From Arthrobacter sp. (lineage in GTDB: Bacteria > Actinomycetota > Actinomycetes > Actinomycetales > Micrococcaceae): a stretch of 64,000 bases of DNA. Shown here in pieces: positions 9,344-17,862 of the stretch; position 1 is the first letter of the stretch; the number at the start of each line of letters is the position of its first letter. Under the pieces are notes generated by a model that ran no database searches, was not told the DNA's origin, and saw only the letters and a program-made list of their open reading frames with translations. Made by a program: the position numbers and the translations under genes. The stretch covers positions 70,582-134,581 of the forward strand of contig NZ_JAPSHJ010000007.1 of assembly GCF_031179985.1 (NCBI RefSeq). Direction: 5' to 3'.

Positions 9344-10642
9344 CTAGTCCTGGCCCAGCCGGGCCGCTCGCGCAGCGAGGTAACGGCGCTCGGGGAGGCT
9401 GGCCGTCGAGCTTGCAGCGCGGAGATACGCCTCACGCGCCGCCGGGGCATCGCCGGTCAGTTCGAGAAGGTGTGCCCGCACCGCATCAAGGCGATGGCTG
9501 CGCGTGAGCTGTGGATCTGCTTCGACGGTGCCCAGCACCGCCAAACCTGCGAGCGGTCCCTTCACCATGGCCACTGCTACGGCCCGGTTCAGCGTGACCA
9601 CCGGGCTTGGCGCGATCCGCTCCAGCACGTCGTAAAGCGCCAGGATCTGGGGCCAGTCGGTATCTTCGGCCTTTGGTGCTTCGTCGTGGATGGCCGCGAT
9701 GGCCGCCTGCAGCTGGTAGGGACCCACCGAGGCTTTGCCCAACGTGCTGGTCAAGAGCCCAACCCCTTCCTGGATCTGGGCGGTGTCCCAAAGACTGCGG
9801 TCCTGTTCAGTGAGCGGCACCAGGCCGCCGCCGGGCAGCGTGCGGGCTGACCTCCGGGCATCCGTCAGCAGCATGAGTGCCAGCAGGCCGGAGCTTTCGC
9901 CCCTCGCCGGTGATGTTGCCGGGATGACGTCCAGCAGCAGACGCGCAAGCCGGATGGCCTCGCCCGTGAGGTCCGCGCGCTGCAGGGAACGGCCTGAGCT
10001 CGCGGAATAACCCTCATTGAAGATCAGATAAAGGACCTGCTGGACGACGGCGGTCCTCGCCATGATCTCGTCAGGTGCCGGCGGCTCAAACCGGGCACCG
10101 GCACGGGTAATGCTGCCCTTGGCCCGGCTGATCCGCTGCGCCATGGTGGCCTCGGGAACCAGGAAGGCGCTGGCGATTTCAGCAGTGGTCAGGCCACCGA
10201 CGGCACGAAGGGTCAGGGCCAGCTGGGACGGCGGTGAAAGCGCCGGGTGGCAGCATAAGTACAGCAGCGTCAGTGTGTCATCGGCGTCAGGTGACACGCC
10301 GCCGTCGTACTCCCGGTGCTCCCACGCAGGCTCCCCGCGCATGGACACTGCTCCGGAAGCATGCAACGCAGAAGATTCCAGGGCAAAAGTTTCTTCCCGG
10401 CGGCGGCGGGCGCTCTCGCTGCGCCACTGATCCACCAGGCGCCGGCTGGCTACTGTCACCAGCCACCCGTGGGGATTATCCGGGATGCCGTCCCGGGGCC
10501 AGCTGAGCGAAGCTTCCAGCAGCGCCTCCTGCACAGCGTCCTCGCACGCATCAAACTGGCTATAGCGGCGGATGAGCAGGCCGAGGACCTGCGGCGCGAG
10601 CGTGCGCAGCAGGTCCTCCAGCGGACGGCTTCCCGGTTCCAT
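9344..10642 (-). CDS. ECF42-type RNA polymerase sigma factor with C-terminal TPR-like extension
   Basis: A 432-residue protein, much longer than a normal ECF sigma factor. The sigma-2 region (residues ~10-80, DACEDAVQEALLEASLSWP) and the sigma-4 region (~130-185, LTTAEIASAFLVPEATMAQRISRAK) are followed by about 240 residues of DUF6596/TPR-like helices, including NEGYSASSG and PSPVVTLNRAVAVA. That layout defines ECF42. The family works without an anti-sigma factor; the C-terminal extension is thought to control activity. The YCII/DGPF gene just upstream on the same strand (35-base gap) is its usual partner. The signal is unknown. Confidence 0.93.
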   Translation of the reverse strand: MEPGSRPLEDLLRTLAPQVLGLLIRRYSQFDACEDAVQEALLEASLSWPRDGIPDNPHGWLVTVASRRLVDQWRSESARRRREETFALESSALHASGAVSMRGEPAWEHREYDGGVSPDADDTLTLLYLCCHPALSPPSQLALTLRAVGGLTTAEIASAFLVPEATMAQRISRAKGSITRAGARFEPPAPDEIMARTAVVQQVLYLIFNEGYSASSGRSLQRADLTGEAIRLARLLLDVIPATSPARGESSGLLALMLLTDARRSARTLPGGGLVPLTEQDRSLWDTAQIQEGVGLLTSTLGKASVGPYQLQAAIAAIHDEAPKAEDTDWPQILALYDVLERIAPSPVVTLNRAVAVAMVKGPLAGLAVLGTVEADPQLTRSHRLDAVRAHLLELTGDAPAAREAYLRAASSTASLPERRYLAARAARLGQD

Positions 10643-10677
10643 GTATGCGGCCTCGGCGTTCCCCGCCTTACTGCCGG

Positions 10678-11037
10678 CTAGACATCCGGCGGCCCGTCCT
10701 GGACGGCCCTCAACTCCACCGTTCCGGCGTACTTGACGATGCTGGAGCAGATCTCGATGGCCCGTTTCTCGCTGGCCACATCGACTACCCAGTATCCGAT
10801 GAGAGATTCCTTGGACTCGGCGTACGGACCGTCTGTGGTGATCACGCCGTCGTGCGTCTGCTTGACCAGTTTTGCGGTGCTGCCGTCAGCCAGCCCGGCG
10901 TTGAACACCAGCTCGCCGGAGTCCGTGAGGTCCTTGTCGATCTGGATCATGAACCCGATCATTTCCTGGATCCATGCCGGGTCCGCGGTTTCCATCATCG
11001 TTTCGCCCGAACCGAACATCATGATCATGTACTTCAT
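10678..11037 (-). CDS. YCII/DGPF-domain protein (ECF42 partner)
   Basis: A 119-residue single-domain YCII-related protein, starting MKYMIMMFGSGETMM behind CAAGGAGCC. It contains TTDGPYAESKESLIGYWVVD, the DGP(F/Y) core motif of the family. The fold is a small alpha-beta barrel related to muconolactone isomerase, but no enzyme activity is established for these proteins. It is the first gene of a two-gene unit with the ECF42 sigma factor. The family is often the main regulon target of its own sigma factor, so autoregulation of this promoter is plausible but not demonstrated here. Confidence 0.88.
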   Translation of the reverse strand: MKYMIMMFGSGETMMETADPAWIQEMIGFMIQIDKDLTDSGELVFNAGLADGSTAKLVKQTHDGVITTDGPYAESKESLIGYWVVDVASEKRAIEICSSIVKYAGTVELRAVQDGPPDV

Positions 11038-11174
11038 CTCTGGCTCCTTGGTTACTGGCACCTCTTTGGTGCCTTCATTCATAGGTCGGAGGCGCTGCCT
11101 GTTTCTCTACATGCTCCGGAACATTTTTTGAAGAAAGTTCGACGGCGGTTGCAGGCCAGGAGGTCCGCCCCGCC

Positions 11175-11210
11175 GTCACGCTCGGGGTCACGCTCGGGGT
11201 CACGCCCGGG
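11175..11210. repeat. Three direct copies of a 12-base unit at the methyltransferase stop codon
   Basis: GTCACGCTCGGG occurs twice in a row (11175-11186 and 11187-11198), followed by GTCACGCCCGGG (11199-11210). On the minus strand each copy carries the codons GCG TGA that end the methyltransferase, so the array is a slippage-type duplication of the gene's last bases. The first stop read is in the third copy. Confidence 0.85.
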
Positions 11211-12015
11211 CGATGACCTCACCGTTGGGGATCAGGAACCAGCCGTCGTCAGTGGAACCCCAGCGGTGCCAGCCGGCGGAGAGGCGGGCCAGGTCTGCTG
11301 CCTGGGCGAAGCCGTACTCCAACGCCTGCTCCGCGAAGGCCGAGTGCCGCACGCGCTCACTCCAAACCCGTGCCTGCCAGCGCCGCTGCTGACCAGTGGC
11401 GTAAAGCCAGTTGCTGCTGCTGGGTGCGACGTCGGTGAAGCCTGCGGCCTGGGCCCAGGAAACCAGCCTGCGCCCGGCGTCCGGTTCCGCGCCATTGCGG
11501 CGGGCAATCTTTTGGTAAAGCTCCATCCACTCGTCCAGTTCGGGGATGGTGGGGTACCAGCTCATGCCGTGGAAATCTGCGTCGCGCACGGCCACGATCC
11601 CGCCGGGTTTGGCCACACGCCTCATCTCACGCAGCGCTTCCACGGGGTCGGTCAGGTGCTGGAGGACCTGGTGGGCATGGACGACGTCGAACGTTCCGTC
11701 GTCAAAGTCCAGGTCGTAGATGTTCCCGGCGGCGAACTCGACGTTCGCCACGCCGCGTTCTGCTGCCAGGGACCTGGCCTGGGCGATGATGTCAGGGGAC
11801 CTGTCCAGCCCGGTCACTTTGCCGGGGGCCACCATAGCAGCGAAATCGCACGTGATGCTTCCCGGGCCGCAGCCCACGTCCAGTACCGATGCGCCCCTGG
11901 TGAGATGGGGGATGACAAACGCGGCCGAGTTCTCCGCAGTCCGGGACGCATGGGCGCGCACAACAGATTCATGGTGGCCGTGGGTGTAGACGTCGTCAGG
12001 CTGCTCGGCACTCAT
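11200..12015 (-). CDS. Class I SAM-dependent methyltransferase (UbiE-like)
   Basis: A 271-residue methyltransferase with motif I VLDVGCGPGSITCDFA, an acidic LDRSPDII loop and the AHQVLQHLTDPVEALREM motif, giving the Methyltransf_11/25 fold at residues ~45-160. The C-terminal part (~170-270) resembles the tail of UbiE/COQ5-like proteins that cover small-molecule substrates. It is a single gene divergent from the two-component system; 111 bases between them hold both promoters. The substrate is unknown. Confidence 0.88.
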   Translation of the reverse strand: MSAEQPDDVYTHGHHESVVRAHASRTAENSAAFVIPHLTRGASVLDVGCGPGSITCDFAAMVAPGKVTGLDRSPDIIAQARSLAAERGVANVEFAAGNIYDLDFDDGTFDVVHAHQVLQHLTDPVEALREMRRVAKPGGIVAVRDADFHGMSWYPTIPELDEWMELYQKIARRNGAEPDAGRRLVSWAQAAGFTDVAPSSSNWLYATGQQRRWQARVWSERVRHSAFAEQALEYGFAQAADLARLSAGWHRWGSTDDGWFLIPNGEVIARA

Positions 12016-12126
12016 AGTGAAACGCTACCCCCGGTGCCTTCGAAAGGAGCGCAACCCGGCACATCACATTGTGGGCCCAGCCCTTACAGTGAAGGAGGAA
12101 ATCCAAGGGATGAAGGAAGAGAACCC

Positions 12127-12873
12127 ATGTCTGAAGCTCCGCGTCATTCGCTCTCCGGCCTGCCGCGCCTGGCGCATCCCGACGGAAGCCCCATCAGGGC
12201 GCTCGTTGTCGATGACGAAAAGAGCCTCGCCGAACTGGTGGAGATGGGCCTGCGGATGGCCGGCTGGAGCGTTGCGATAGCGAATGACGGGCTGTCCGCT
12301 GTAAAGACCGCCCGGGATTTCCGTCCTGATGTGCTGGTCCTCGACGTCATGATGCCAGGAGCCGACGGGCTTGAGGCGCTGCGGAAGATCCGTGGGTTCG
12401 CTCCCCAGATCCCCGCGCTGTTCCTCACGGCCAAAGACGCGGTTGAGGACAGGATTTCCGGGTTGGCAGCCGGCGGCGATGACTACGTCACCAAGCCGTT
12501 CAGCATGGAAGAACTGATGCTGCGGCTGCACCGCCTCGTTCAACGGTCCGGGGTGGCCGCCTCGGATTCGGCCGAGCTGGTTGTCGGTGACCTGGTGCTG
12601 AACCTGGAGACGCGGGACGTGACCAGGGGTGGTGAGGAAATATCCCTGACAGCCACGCAGTGGGAGTTGCTGCGCTTCCTGATGGAGAACCCACGCCGGG
12701 TTGTGAGCAAGAGCCAGATCCTGGATCAGGTGTGGAACTACGATTTCGGCGGGCAGGCCAACATCGTCGAGCTCTACATCTCGTATTTGCGGAAGAAAAT
12801 CGACGCCGGGAAGCCTCCAATGATCCACACAGTCCGGGGTGCGGGGTACGTCATCAAACCGGCCGCCCAGTGA
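12127..12873 (+). CDS. OmpR/PhoB-family response regulator
   Basis: A 248-residue response regulator with an N-terminal receiver domain (residues ~20-135) and a C-terminal winged-helix DNA-binding domain (~150-245; LTATQWELLRFLMENPRRVVSKSQILDQVW, given here in part). The phosphoacceptor is Asp73 in LVLDVMMPGADG, with VVDDEKS as the acidic pocket and FLTAK / YVTKPF as the switch residues. The start is the ATG at 12127 behind GGAAGAG; the reading frame runs far upstream but nothing homologous is there. It is co-transcribed with the histidine kinase that follows and overlaps it by four bases. It resembles the TcrA/TrcR-type regulators of actinobacteria. Confidence 0.93.
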   Translation: MSEAPRHSLSGLPRLAHPDGSPIRALVVDDEKSLAELVEMGLRMAGWSVAIANDGLSAVKTARDFRPDVLVLDVMMPGADGLEALRKIRGFAPQIPALFLTAKDAVEDRISGLAAGGDDYVTKPFSMEELMLRLHRLVQRSGVAASDSAELVVGDLVLNLETRDVTRGGEEISLTATQWELLRFLMENPRRVVSKSQILDQVWNYDFGGQANIVELYISYLRKKIDAGKPPMIHTVRGAGYVIKPAAQ

Positions 12874-14348
12874 CCGAACCGCGGGCGCCTGTGGCGCAGA
12901 GGGAGGCAGGGGTGCGGAGGGCGGCAGGGGCGCGGAGGGCGTGGCATCTGCGCACTAAGCTGGTTGTGGCAACCCTTGTTCTGCTGACGTTGATCTGCGC
13001 GGCGATCGGCGTGGTGAGTCATGTTGCCATGAACGCCTACCTGACAAGTGAACTGGACGGGGGTCTCGCTGCCGCTGCCGAGCGTGTGGTCCGTCCGCCC
13101 GGCGGAGGGCCGCGGCGACCCTCTGCGCCCGATCCTTCGGAAGCCCGCGGGCAGCGCCCGGGCACCTTAAATGCTTTGTTCGACGACGGCGCCGCGCGGG
13201 TTTCCGCCGTCGTGCAGGATGACGGCAGCACCAAACCGCTGACTGCGTCCGACCTCAAGGTTGTTTCCGGGCTGACACCTGGTTCGCCGCCCGAGGAGAT
13301 GGTGCTGTCCAGCGGCCGGTACCGGCTGGTTTCCGCCGTCGTCCCGAACACGGGGGACATTCTTGTCACTGGACTCTCGACGGCGGACCGGGACAGTACG
13401 CTCGCGTCCCTGGACGGGACCATCGCGGCCGTTTCACTGTTCGGGGTCCTCCTGACAGGCCTGGCGGGCACCCTCATTATCCGCAGATCGCTACGGCCGC
13501 TGGAGGAGCTGTCCGCTGTTGCAACCTCCATGACGGAGCTCCCGCTCGCTTCCGGGGAAGTCGCCGTGAACGTCCGCGTTCCTCCCACAGCGGCACAACC
13601 CGGCACGGAAGTGGGGACGGTGGGAATCGCCCTCAACGAAATGATTGACCACGTCACCCGGGCCCTTGAAGCCCGGCAGGACAGCGAAACCCGAGTAAGG
13701 AGTTTTGTGGCCGACGCCAGCCACGAACTGCGAACGCCATTGACGTCCATCAGGGGCTACACAGAGCTCGTCCTGATGCGGGGCCGGCTCCAGGATGCCG
13801 ACAAGTCAGCCTTGAAGCGCGTCGCCAGCGAATCCGAGCGGATGTCTTCCCTCGTGGAGGATCTCCTGCTGCTTGCACGCCTTGACGAAGGGCAACGCGG
13901 TGATCCAGCGAAAGTGGATCTGACGGAGCTGGCAGTCGAGGTGACAAGTGACGTTCAGCTGTCCGCGCCGGATCACGTCTGGACTCTGGACCTGCCGGAA
14001 GAACCTGTGCACATCACCGCCGTCGAGTCTGAGATCCGTCAGGTGCTGATTAATCTCATCGCGAACGCCCACAAACACACTCCGCCGGGGACGACCATCC
14101 GGACAACCCTCCGGAAGGAGGGCTCAGCCGCCACAGTTACCGTTTCCGACAACGGGCCGGGGATCGATGACGCTTTCCTTGGAAGCATCTTCACGCGCTT
14201 CAGCCGGGCGGACACAGCCCGGTCCGGCACCGGCAGCACCGGTCTTGGGCTCGCCATTGTGCAGGCTCTGGTGCACGCCAACGGCGGAACCATCAGTGTC
14301 ACCAGCGAGCCGGGAAACACCCGCTTTACGGTGACACTTCCGGTTTAG
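12870..14348 (+). CDS. Sensor histidine kinase
   Basis: A 492-residue membrane kinase. TM1 spans about residues 30-52, an extracytoplasmic sensor region ~53-185 follows, TM2 ~190-212, then HAMP, HisKA with DASHELRTPLTSIRGY (phospho-His about 285) and HATPase with NLIANAHKHTPPGTT and SDNGPGI. The start is a GTG whose TG is shared with the regulator's TGA, so the two are translationally coupled. The sensor region is Pro/Arg-rich and matches no input domain that I know. The signal is unknown. Confidence 0.93.
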   Translation: MTEPRAPVAQREAGVRRAAGARRAWHLRTKLVVATLVLLTLICAAIGVVSHVAMNAYLTSELDGGLAAAAERVVRPPGGGPRRPSAPDPSEARGQRPGTLNALFDDGAARVSAVVQDDGSTKPLTASDLKVVSGLTPGSPPEEMVLSSGRYRLVSAVVPNTGDILVTGLSTADRDSTLASLDGTIAAVSLFGVLLTGLAGTLIIRRSLRPLEELSAVATSMTELPLASGEVAVNVRVPPTAAQPGTEVGTVGIALNEMIDHVTRALEARQDSETRVRSFVADASHELRTPLTSIRGYTELVLMRGRLQDADKSALKRVASESERMSSLVEDLLLLARLDEGQRGDPAKVDLTELAVEVTSDVQLSAPDHVWTLDLPEEPVHITAVESEIRQVLINLIANAHKHTPPGTTIRTTLRKEGSAATVTVSDNGPGIDDAFLGSIFTRFSRADTARSGTGSTGLGLAIVQALVHANGGTISVTSEPGNTRFTVTLPV

Positions 14349-14354
14349 CTTCGT

Positions 14355-14370
14355 GCCCTGGTTTCAGGGC
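14355..14370. terminator. Short GC hairpin after the kinase gene
   Basis: GCCCTG (14355-14360), loop GTTT, CAGGGC (14365-14370). It lies between the convergent kinase and SDR genes. There is no T-run, so termination strength is doubtful. Confidence 0.45.
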
Positions 14371-14374
14371 CCCT

Positions 14375-15130
14375 TCACTGCGCTGGAGGGCGTAAGCGCA
14401 AAGCCTGCATGCCGCCGTCGACGGCTATGGACGCTCCGGTGGTGGAACCCGAGTGGGGGCTGACCAAGTAGGCAACTGCGCCGGCGACCTCATCTGCGGA
14501 AATAAGCCGGCCATGGGGCTGGCGAGCCTCAAGGGCGGCGCGTTCCCCCTCAGGATCCGCTGCCGCCTCTAACAGGCGGGACACCCACGGAGTGTCAGTT
14601 GTCCCGGGATTGACGCAGTTCACCCTGATGCCTTCACGAAGATGGTCCGCCGCCATGGCCCGCGTCAGCGAGAGCACTGCGCCCTTGGTGGCGGAGTACA
14701 GCGCCCGCTGCGGCATGCCGGCCGTGGCCGCAACCGAGCACATGTTAACGATGGCTGCCGACGGCGACTGCCGCAGCGCCGGTAGCGCTGCCCGGCTGAT
14801 CCGGACCATGCCCATGACATTAACGTCCCACACACGGTGCCATTCGTCATCGTCGTTGTCAGCCACGTTGCCCTGCGCACCGATGCCGGCGTTGTTCACC
14901 ACGATGTCCAGCCGGCCGAACTGCGCCAGGACGGAGGCGACGGCGGCACGGACCGAGCCATCGTCGCTCACGTCGCAGACAGCAGGGAAGGCGCCCTTGG
15001 ACGATCTTGTCGGATGACGGTCCAAAATAGCGACATCGGCCCCCAGTAACTGGAGCCTGCCCACGATCGCATCGCCAATGCCGGATGATCCTCCGGTCAC
15101 AATGGCTACCAAGCCCTGCAGTTCGCTCAT
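14375..15130 (-). CDS. Short-chain dehydrogenase/reductase (SDR, classical)
   Basis: A 251-residue NAD(P)-dependent oxidoreductase. It has the TGGSSGIG cofactor motif, ILDRHPT at the end of beta-2, NNAG, the catalytic Ser in MCSVAAT and the YSATKGA pair (Tyr and Lys separated by three residues), then NPGTTDTPW. Aspartate at the end of beta-2 (ILD) suggests NAD(H) rather than NADP(H). The ATG at 15130 starts MSELQGLVAIVTGG. It is followed on the same strand, 22 bases apart, by the DUF4241 gene upstream (15153). The substrate is unknown. Confidence 0.92.
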   Translation of the reverse strand: MSELQGLVAIVTGGSSGIGDAIVGRLQLLGADVAILDRHPTRSSKGAFPAVCDVSDDGSVRAAVASVLAQFGRLDIVVNNAGIGAQGNVADNDDDEWHRVWDVNVMGMVRISRAALPALRQSPSAAIVNMCSVAATAGMPQRALYSATKGAVLSLTRAMAADHLREGIRVNCVNPGTTDTPWVSRLLEAAADPEGERAALEARQPHGRLISADEVAGAVAYLVSPHSGSTTGASIAVDGGMQALRLRPPAQ

Positions 15131-15152
15131 GAGACGGCCCCTGACAACCATG

Positions 15153-16478
15153 CTAGATGTGCCGGTAGCCGAGATACTCGGTGACCTCGAGGATGGATCC
15201 TGCCGGAGGAGCTGTGGCGGGGTTCCACGTCTTGCTGGAGATACCTCCCGTGATGAAGGTGCCGAGGTGGTTTCCATCCACAAGGAGCTCACCGTCGGGT
15301 GCCAGCACTCGGAAGCGGATGTCCTCACCCCGGTTGCTGACGACGAAGGACCCGCCTTTCGCGGTGATCTGCAGTTCGTGACGGGCGAGTTCCGGAGTGC
15401 CGGCCGGGCCGGGTTGGAACGGGACACGGCTGGTGCGAAGGATGTTCTCTGCGAGCACGTGGAAATCGACAACGAGTGAGGTGAGATTGCCGTCGGCGGC
15501 CAAACCCCAATAGCACGGGTAGGCCCCGTCGCCATACCCGCTCGTGACCATGACCGCATCCGTTGCCTCGCCCAAGAGGCTGAACATGGTGCCCGGTGTG
15601 TCCATCAGCCGTTCCACGTGCTCTTGAAACATTGCGTTGACGCGCTGGGCCTGACACATCACGAGCGACCCGACGTCGAGGAGGGCGACGTTGCCGGCAT
15701 CGACTCCTACATTGCAGGTGCCGTCGGTGAACTCGGCGCGGTGCCAGGTGACCGCGGGTGCCTCGGACAGCAGCAGCCGCACTGCGACCGTCATGCCCGC
15801 CACCGTGGCGACTTCGATGGTGTATGTCCCCGGCGTTATCCGTCGAGCCAAGGGGACGAAGTGTGCGTCAACGAAACCGAAGTCCAAGACCGCGAGCACC
15901 CCGGAGGCGCAGGTGAGCTCGCCGAGTTGGAGGACCTCGAGCGGCGCCGGTTCGCCAAACGGCGCCACCATCCGGCCCGCTGTAAACAATCCCGGAACAT
16001 CGAGCTCCAGATGCTCCGGCAGATCTGGCAGGGCAGCTTCGGGTGACGCCCTCTGCAAAAGTGCCTCGGCTCGGACCGGATCGACCAGCGGTTTGCCGGG
16101 CGGGTCCAGAAAGGTCGAGAGTTGGGAAATCCTCCAGCCGTCACCGCCGCGCAGCAGCTGGTACTCGTAGTAGTAGGTTGTCTTCCCTGCTGAGTGGATG
16201 ACGGAGTGGACCGTCGCCGTATGCTCGCTGACCTCGACGTCGGCGATTTGCTCGGCGCCCGGCTCGTGCGCAGGACTGGAAGACAGCGCACCTTCCTGAC
16301 CGGTGCGGACCCCCGGGGTGCAGTGGGTCGCCACCAAATCCGCCAACTCGGCTGCCCAGGCTTCAAAGGCACCCAAGTCGAACGAAAACATGTCAGATGA
16401 CTTGCCGGACCGCTGCCATCTCGTGTGAAAATCGGCAACGAAGGCATCGATTCTGCTGCGGACCTCATCCTGAGTCAT
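15153..16478 (-). CDS. DUF4241 protein with an NTF2-like N-terminal region
   Basis: A 441-residue protein. The N-terminal ~130 residues (MTQDEVRSRIDAFVADFHTRW, then VHSVIHSAGKTTYYYEYQLLR) look like an NTF2/SnoaL-type or immunity-protein fold. The central part holds the DUF4241 hallmarks: CNVGVDAGNVALLDVGS and GYGDGAYPCYWGLAADGN. The last ~80 residues are a further beta-rich domain ending NPATAPPAGSILEVTEYLG. DUF4241 proteins occur as predicted immunity or accessory proteins, but there is no toxin gene next to it here. The ATG at 16478 follows AAGG about nine bases upstream. Function is not assigned. Confidence 0.7.
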   Translation of the reverse strand: MTQDEVRSRIDAFVADFHTRWQRSGKSSDMFSFDLGAFEAWAAELADLVATHCTPGVRTGQEGALSSSPAHEPGAEQIADVEVSEHTATVHSVIHSAGKTTYYYEYQLLRGGDGWRISQLSTFLDPPGKPLVDPVRAEALLQRASPEAALPDLPEHLELDVPGLFTAGRMVAPFGEPAPLEVLQLGELTCASGVLAVLDFGFVDAHFVPLARRITPGTYTIEVATVAGMTVAVRLLLSEAPAVTWHRAEFTDGTCNVGVDAGNVALLDVGSLVMCQAQRVNAMFQEHVERLMDTPGTMFSLLGEATDAVMVTSGYGDGAYPCYWGLAADGNLTSLVVDFHVLAENILRTSRVPFQPGPAGTPELARHELQITAKGGSFVVSNRGEDIRFRVLAPDGELLVDGNHLGTFITGGISSKTWNPATAPPAGSILEVTEYLGYRHI

Positions 16479-16711
16479 GGCACACACCTTAGCGAGACAT
16501 GGTTGCCGTCTACTAGACACACGGGCTTTTGCTTCACGCCCCGCACTGTGCGGCGCGCCACGGACTTGAGCTTTAGCTGTGTGTTCCTTCCTTGATGCTG
16601 TGAAGAAACAGATCAGTCCTTGAGTGGTGCAGGCAAAAATTTCAGGAAGGGGACCCAGGTTAGGGAAAGCGCTAAGGGGTCCGGGCATGAGGGAACTGAC
16701 CGGGGGGCAGG

Positions 16712-17764
16712 GTGTTCAGCATACTGTTATCAAAGGACTCCAGGAAACAAATCGATGGATCGTCCGCACTTCGGCTGGTGCCTTTGTTGCTGGTCTGCTG
16801 CCTGCTCCTGTCGCTATCACCGTCGTTGCCGGTTGAACAGGCATCAGCGACCGTAACCAGCGGAAAGCTCGCGATCATCGGCGATAGTTTCGGGTCCGGG
16901 TACATGCTTCCCGACCCGTCCAAGCGGTGGACCACTATCTACGCCGCCAGCAGGGGCGCCGTGGAGATCAACAAGGCCGTACCCGGCTCCGGATACATAA
17001 ATCGTGGCGTCGGCGCGACGTTCCTACAACAGGCGGAGGGCATCCCGGCAGATACGGAGACTGTCCTGATCAGCGGTGGAATCAATGACGCAAGCCTGAA
17101 CCGCCCCAATGCTGAGCTGGAAGCCGCCGTCCGCGCCACCTTGGAAGCTGTGAAGTTGGCGGCCCCTTCCGCTCAGGTAACGGTGGTATCCCCGATGTGG
17201 ATCCACAGCACACCGTCCCCGCAGCTCCTGCAGGTGGACGCCGCTATCCGTCGCACCCTGCCCTCCACCATCCCCTACGTCGAAGGCGGACCCTGGCTCA
17301 GGGTGGGACGCCCTGAATGGAACTACTATGACGGCCATCCCAACGAGCGGGGCCACGCTGTAATCGCGGGATGGATTCAGGACAACCTGTCGGGTGACAT
17401 TCCAAGCGGTGCCACGTTCGCTGATTTCGCCCGCCCAGGCACGGGTGACACACCGTTCACAGGGATAGGCGGTGTCAATCTCGCCGAGGGGACCATCAGA
17501 GACGCGCGCCGGGGATGGTGGAAGCTTGACGGGGACGCAGTCCTGTATGGATCAACTCCTGGCTTCCTGTTCGTCTCTGCCAACGGGAAGCGGGATGCAG
17601 TCCGGAGCGACGTGGCATTGCTGCTGAACTATCAGCACGACGCCCGCATCTACCACCCTGGCGGTGACCTTCATGTCACCGTCGGCTATGCGCCCAACGG
17701 GCAGGCACGCGTCCTAGCCAACGGCGGCACCGCGATCAGCGCTCATTGGGATGGGGCGAACTAG
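16712..17764 (+). CDS. Secreted SGNH/GDSL-family hydrolase
   Basis: A 350-residue exported esterase/lipase-type hydrolase. An N-terminal hydrophobic signal (residues ~20-46, ending near ASA) precedes the SGNH fold: block I IIGDSFGSG with nucleophile Ser59, block III SGGINDASL, and block V DGHPNERGH carrying the Asp-His pair. The C-terminal ~100 residues after the SGNH domain (GGVNLAEGTIRDARRGWWK onward) form an extra beta-rich region of unknown role. The GTG start at 16712 is preceded by GGGGGG. It is monocistronic, convergent with the copper module. Confidence 0.87.
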   Translation: MFSILLSKDSRKQIDGSSALRLVPLLLVCCLLLSLSPSLPVEQASATVTSGKLAIIGDSFGSGYMLPDPSKRWTTIYAASRGAVEINKAVPGSGYINRGVGATFLQQAEGIPADTETVLISGGINDASLNRPNAELEAAVRATLEAVKLAAPSAQVTVVSPMWIHSTPSPQLLQVDAAIRRTLPSTIPYVEGGPWLRVGRPEWNYYDGHPNERGHAVIAGWIQDNLSGDIPSGATFADFARPGTGDTPFTGIGGVNLAEGTIRDARRGWWKLDGDAVLYGSTPGFLFVSANGKRDAVRSDVALLLNYQHDARIYHPGGDLHVTVGYAPNGQARVLANGGTAISAHWDGAN

Positions 17765-17793
17765 GCGTCCTGCGAACAACAGCAGCCACCCCT

Positions 17794-17830
17794 GCCCGCC
17801 GGTAACTCCGCGGAGCGAACGACGGCGGGC
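17794..17830. terminator. Bidirectional terminator-like hairpin
   Basis: GCCCGCCG (17794-17801) pairs with CGGCGGGC (17823-17830), with a second palindrome CTCCGCGGAG inside the loop. It lies between the convergent SGNH hydrolase and DUF305 genes. Confidence 0.6.
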
Positions 17831-17862
17831 AGCGGCCAGCGCAGGCGGCCTGAGGCGGCCGG

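Noticed and set aside
10645..12126. Upstream extension of the response-regulator frame
   Set aside because: The frame runs through the minus-strand YCII and methyltransferase genes; the receiver domain starts after the ATG at 12127 with a good ribosome site.
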